In this document: in pieces, positions 5,996 to 8,434 of the stretch
Numbering within the stretch: the stretch's first letter is position 1
Layout of the letters: each line of letters begins with the position of its first letter
Assembly: GCA_030636765.1 (NCBI GenBank)
Contig: DAOVWI010000087.1
Coordinates: 1-8,434, forward strand
DNA from: Gemmatimonadales bacterium
GTDB taxonomy: Bacteria; Gemmatimonadota; Gemmatimonadetes; Palauibacterales; Palauibacteraceae
Direction of reading: 5' to 3'
Length of the DNA stretch: 8,434 nucleotides
The notes under the pieces: generated by a model
Seen by the model: the letters and a program-made list of their open reading frames with translations, nothing else
Databases searched by the model: none
Told to the model about the DNA's origin: nothing
Program-made: the position numbers and the translations under genes

Positions 5996-7056
5996 ACCAG
6001 CTTCATCACGACGCCTTCGTCTTCGACGGCCACAACGACCTGGCCCTTCGGCTGCTGGCGGGAGAGGACCCTTCGGGAAGGCTCCAGGGCGGGCATCTGG
6101 ACCTCCCGCGGATGCGTGAGGGGGGGTTCGATGGCGGAATCTTCGCGGTGTGGAGCGATCCAGACGCCGACCGACCGCTCCACGACGTGCTGGACGGCGT
6201 CGCGCGCCTGAGGGTGTTCCTGGAGGAGACGCCCGGCATGAGGCTCGTCCTGACCGCCGATGATCTGGAGGCCGCCGCCGCGGCCTCGGGCTCCGGCGAC
6301 GTCGCGGCCCTCATCGGGGTGGAGGGGGCGTACGGCGTGGAGGAGCCCTCGGACGTAGACCGTCTGTACGATGCGGGAGCTCGCTGCCTCACGCTCACCT
6401 GGATGGCGCACACCCCCTGGGCGGACGCGTCGGGCCTTCCCCCGGCGCACGGTGGCCTCACGGACGTTGGCCGCCGCATCCTCGCTCGCGCCGAGAAGCT
6501 CGGCATGGTCGCCGACATCAGCCATTCGTCCGACGCCACGGCTCGGGATGTCCTGCGGGCGGCGCAGCGTCCGGTGATCGCCTCCCACTCGGACGTGCGG
6601 GCCGTTGCCGATCATCACCGAAACCTTTCGGACGATCTACTGGAGGAGCTCGCTGCGCGCGGCGGCGTCCTCGGAGTGAACTTCTTCAGCGCCTACCTGG
6701 ACGAGAGCTTCTCACGAGGCTACGAGGCGATCCGGGAGCGGCTGGAGCGCGAGGGCGCGGACGATGCGTTTCAGCCGCGGAGCGAGCTTGGCCGGGCGGT
6801 GGCTGCGGAGCTGAAGCCGGTGCCCTTCAGCCGGCTGCTCGAGCACTTCCGGCGGGCGATCGCGGTGGCGGGGCCGGAGCACGTGGGTCTCGGCAGCGAC
6901 TTCGACGGTGTCCTCGCAACTCCCGAGGGGCTCGACGACGTTCGTGATCTCCCAAAGATCACGGCCGGCCTCGCCGAACACGGCCTCACCGACGAAGAGC
7001 TGCGCTCGGTGCTGGGCGGGAACTTCCGGCGCGTGCTATCCAGCGTGTTGTCCTAG
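5977..7056 (+). CDS. Membrane dipeptidase family hydrolase (peptidase M19, renal dipeptidase-like)
   Basis: A 359-aa zinc-dependent dipeptidase of the amidohydrolase superfamily, which hydrolyses dipeptides; some members also take D-amino-acid-containing or beta-lactam substrates. Metal-site residues are all present. His19 and Asp21 are in FDGHNDL, the bridging Glu116 is in LIGVEGAYG, His183 is in ADISHSS, and His204 is in VIASHSDVRAV. Asp308 in GLGSDFDGV completes the active site. HRNLSDDLLEELAARGGVLGVNFF is the typical block after the last zinc ligand. No signal peptide or lipobox is seen, so the enzyme is probably cytoplasmic, as in many bacterial members, despite the family name. GTG 5977 is chosen for its Shine-Dalgarno and because the family motif begins about 17 residues later; the frame is open upstream, but that part overlaps the glycosylase. 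A neighbouring antiporter gene follows after 46 bases. The exact substrate is unknown. Confidence 0.93.
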   Translation: MGVTRLNQLHHDAFVFDGHNDLALRLLAGEDPSGRLQGGHLDLPRMREGGFDGGIFAVWSDPDADRPLHDVLDGVARLRVFLEETPGMRLVLTADDLEAAAAASGSGDVAALIGVEGAYGVEEPSDVDRLYDAGARCLTLTWMAHTPWADASGLPPAHGGLTDVGRRILARAEKLGMVADISHSSDATARDVLRAAQRPVIASHSDVRAVADHHRNLSDDLLEELAARGGVLGVNFFSAYLDESFSRGYEAIRERLEREGADDAFQPRSELGRAVAAELKPVPFSRLLEHFRRAIAVAGPEHVGLGSDFDGVLATPEGLDDVRDLPKITAGLAEHGLTDEELRSVLGGNFRRVLSSVLS

Positions 7057-7090
7057 GGGTCAGGGCCCTTCAACGACCGGCTAGGAAGCC

Positions 7091-7097
7091 GAGGAGG
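7091..7097 (+). promoter_or_regulatory. Strong Shine-Dalgarno GAGGAGG in front of an ATC codon
   Basis: GAGGAGG ends five bases before ATC 7103. It is the best match to the anti-Shine-Dalgarno core that I found upstream of any gene in the window. The next ordinary in-frame starts (TTG 7127, GTG 7157) lie 29 and 59 bases downstream of it, too far for use, so the site argues for initiation at ATC 7103. Confidence 0.65.
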
Positions 7098-7102
7098 CCA
7101 CC

Positions 7103-8434
7103 ATCGAACTCGGAGCGCTTTCCCTGTTGCCGCCGCTGCTGGCGATCGCGCTGGCCGTGTACACGCGAGAGGTCTATCTCTCGCTGGCCGCGGGCATCTG
7201 GATCGGCTGGACGATCGTGGAGCGCTGGAACCCGCTGGCCGGCGCCGCTCGGGCGGTCGACGAGACGATCGCGGTGCTCGGCGACCCGGGCAACGCACGC
7301 CTCCTGCTCTTCACGCTCATGATCGGATCACTGATGGCGATCGTCCGAGCGAACGGAGGGGTGGACGGCTTCGTGAGCTGGGTGGAGCACCGGCGCTGGG
7401 TGACGAATGGTCGCCGTGCCCAGATCCTCGCCTGGCTGATCGGCGTCGTCATCTTCATCGAGTCGAACATCACGATCCTGGTCACCGGCTCCGTGTGCCG
7501 TCCGCTCTTCGACCGCTTTCGGGTCTCGCGTGAGAAGCTGGCGTACCTGGCCGACTCCACCTCGGCCCCGATCTGCATCCTCATCCCGTTCAATGCGTGG
7601 GGCGGCTACATCTTGGGGCTTCTCGCCGCGCTCGGCATCGCGTCACCCATGGTCGTGTTCGTCGCGGCGATCCCGCTGAACTTCTATGCCCTCGGCGCGG
7701 TGATCCTGGCCGGTGCGACGGCCTGGTTCGGCCTCGATTGGGGGCCGATGCGGGCGGCAGAGGGGCGGACACGCGAGGGAAAGCTGCACTGGGAGCACGC
7801 GGCCGCGCTGGCGGATCCCGAGGAGATCGCGCCTCCGGCGGCTCCGGAGACTCCCCGCCGTCCCGTCAACCTCATCCTGCCTGTGGTGTCCATGGTGCTC
7901 GCGATGCCGGTGGCCATGTACATCACCGGCGGCGGCGACCTGACGGCCGGCTCGGGCTCGCTGAGCGTGCTGTGGGCGGTGATCGTGGGGATCGGCGTGG
8001 CCTGGGTACTCACCCTCGGTCAGAGGCTGCTGCCGCTCCAGGAGCTCAGCCGCGTGAGCCTTCACGGGGCTGGTGGGCTGACGGGGATGGCGCTGGTGCT
8101 TCTCCTCGCGTTGGCGATCGGCGCCGTGACCGTGAAGCTCGGGACGGGCCAGTACATGGCGGGACTCGTCGCCGGGCGGGTTCCTCTGCCCATCCTCCTG
8201 CCGCTCATCTTCCTGGCCGGAGGGGGCACGTCGTTCGCCACCGGAAGCAGCTGGGGAACGTTCGCCATCATGATTCCCGTGGCGGTGCCCCTGGCGGCCG
8301 TGCTCGGTCTGCCGCTCGCCCCCTTCGTCGGCGCCGTCCTTTCGGGCGGCATCTTCGGCGACCATTGCAGCCCGATCAGTGACACGACGGTGATCTCATC
8401 GCTCGCCGCGGCTTCGGATCACATCGAGCACGTT
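7103..8434 (+). CDS. Na+/H+ antiporter, NhaC family (3' end outside window)
   Basis: A polytopic inner-membrane protein, 444 codons seen, probably exchanging Na+ for H+ in pH or sodium homeostasis. About ten or eleven hydrophobic segments are visible. They include LLPPLLAIALAVY near residue 8, LLLFTLMIGSLMAIV near 70, ILAWLIGVVIFIESNITILV near 110, and a run of helices from about 250 to 415. The family signature GDHCSPISDTT lies at 419-429 and is followed by SDHIEHV. A hydrophilic loop near residues 215-250 separates the two halves. The frame is open from TAG 7082-7084 and contains no ATG or GTG before residue 19. The protein begins IELGALSLLPPLL, matching the usual N-terminus (MELG-SLLPPLLAI) of this family, so ATC 7103 is chosen as the start, supported by GAGGAGG at 7091-7097. 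The frame is still open at the window edge; family length suggests tens of residues are missing. Related NhaC-type proteins can carry other substrates, so the ion is not certain. Confidence 0.88.
   Translation, partial: MELGALSLLPPLLAIALAVYTREVYLSLAAGIWIGWTIVERWNPLAGAARAVDETIAVLGDPGNARLLLFTLMIGSLMAIVRANGGVDGFVSWVEHRRWVTNGRRAQILAWLIGVVIFIESNITILVTGSVCRPLFDRFRVSREKLAYLADSTSAPICILIPFNAWGGYILGLLAALGIASPMVVFVAAIPLNFYALGAVILAGATAWFGLDWGPMRAAEGRTREGKLHWEHAAALADPEEIAPPAAPETPRRPVNLILPVVSMVLAMPVAMYITGGGDLTAGSGSLSVLWAVIVGIGVAWVLTLGQRLLPLQELSRVSLHGAGGLTGMALVLLLALAIGAVTVKLGTGQYMAGLVAGRVPLPILLPLIFLAGGGTSFATGSSWGTFAIMIPVAVPLAAVLGLPLAPFVGAVLSGGIFGDHCSPISDTTVISSLAAASDHIEHV

Noticed and set aside
7597..8382. 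Open frames of about 261 codons (+) and 240 codons (-) within the antiporter region
   Set aside because: Both are out of frame with the NhaC coding sequence and have no hydrophobic segments or motifs. The NhaC frame carries clear membrane helices and GDHCSPISDTT.

Overview
This is a GC-rich bacterial chromosomal segment, dense with genes that all read on the + strand. Codons mostly end in G or C, and GTG or rarer start codons are common. The gene content is mixed housekeeping: shikimate pathway, acyl activation, base-excision repair, dipeptide hydrolysis and cation antiport. There are no phage, transposon or CRISPR signs. A high-GC soil-type lineage such as Gemmatimonadota is my best guess, but no marker gene fixes the taxonomy.

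Layout: (1) 2-220 is the 3' end of an unidentified gene. (2) 232-1407 is aroB (3-dehydroquinate synthase), joined by an ATGA overlap to (3) 1404-3017, an acyl-CoA synthetase/AMP-dependent ligase. (4) 3018-3276 is a 259-base gap full of inverted repeats, including a terminator-like hairpin and a leader that can fold in mutually exclusive ways; one fold buries the ribosome binding site of the next gene. (5) 3277-5328 encodes a NYN (PIN-like) nuclease domain, two LOTUS/OST-HTH domains, a charged Arg/Gly-rich disordered region and a C-terminal helix-hairpin-helix. (6) A short gap with 15-base tandem repeats leads to an alkyladenine-type DNA glycosylase. Its conserved N-terminus lies upstream of the first ordinary start codon. 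(7) 5977-7056 is an M19 membrane-dipeptidase-family enzyme, overlapping the glycosylase by 19 bases. (8) 7103-8434 is most of a NhaC-type Na+/H+ antiporter, cut by the window end. It has an excellent Shine-Dalgarno sequence in front of an ATC codon.

Genes 1-3 look like one transcription unit and genes 5-8 like a second. Within each, spacing suggests co-transcription and translational coupling, but the products do not form one obvious pathway. The most unusual items are the multidomain RNA-binding/nuclease protein with its structured leader, and the two neighbouring genes whose homology-supported starts lack ATG, GTG or TTG.
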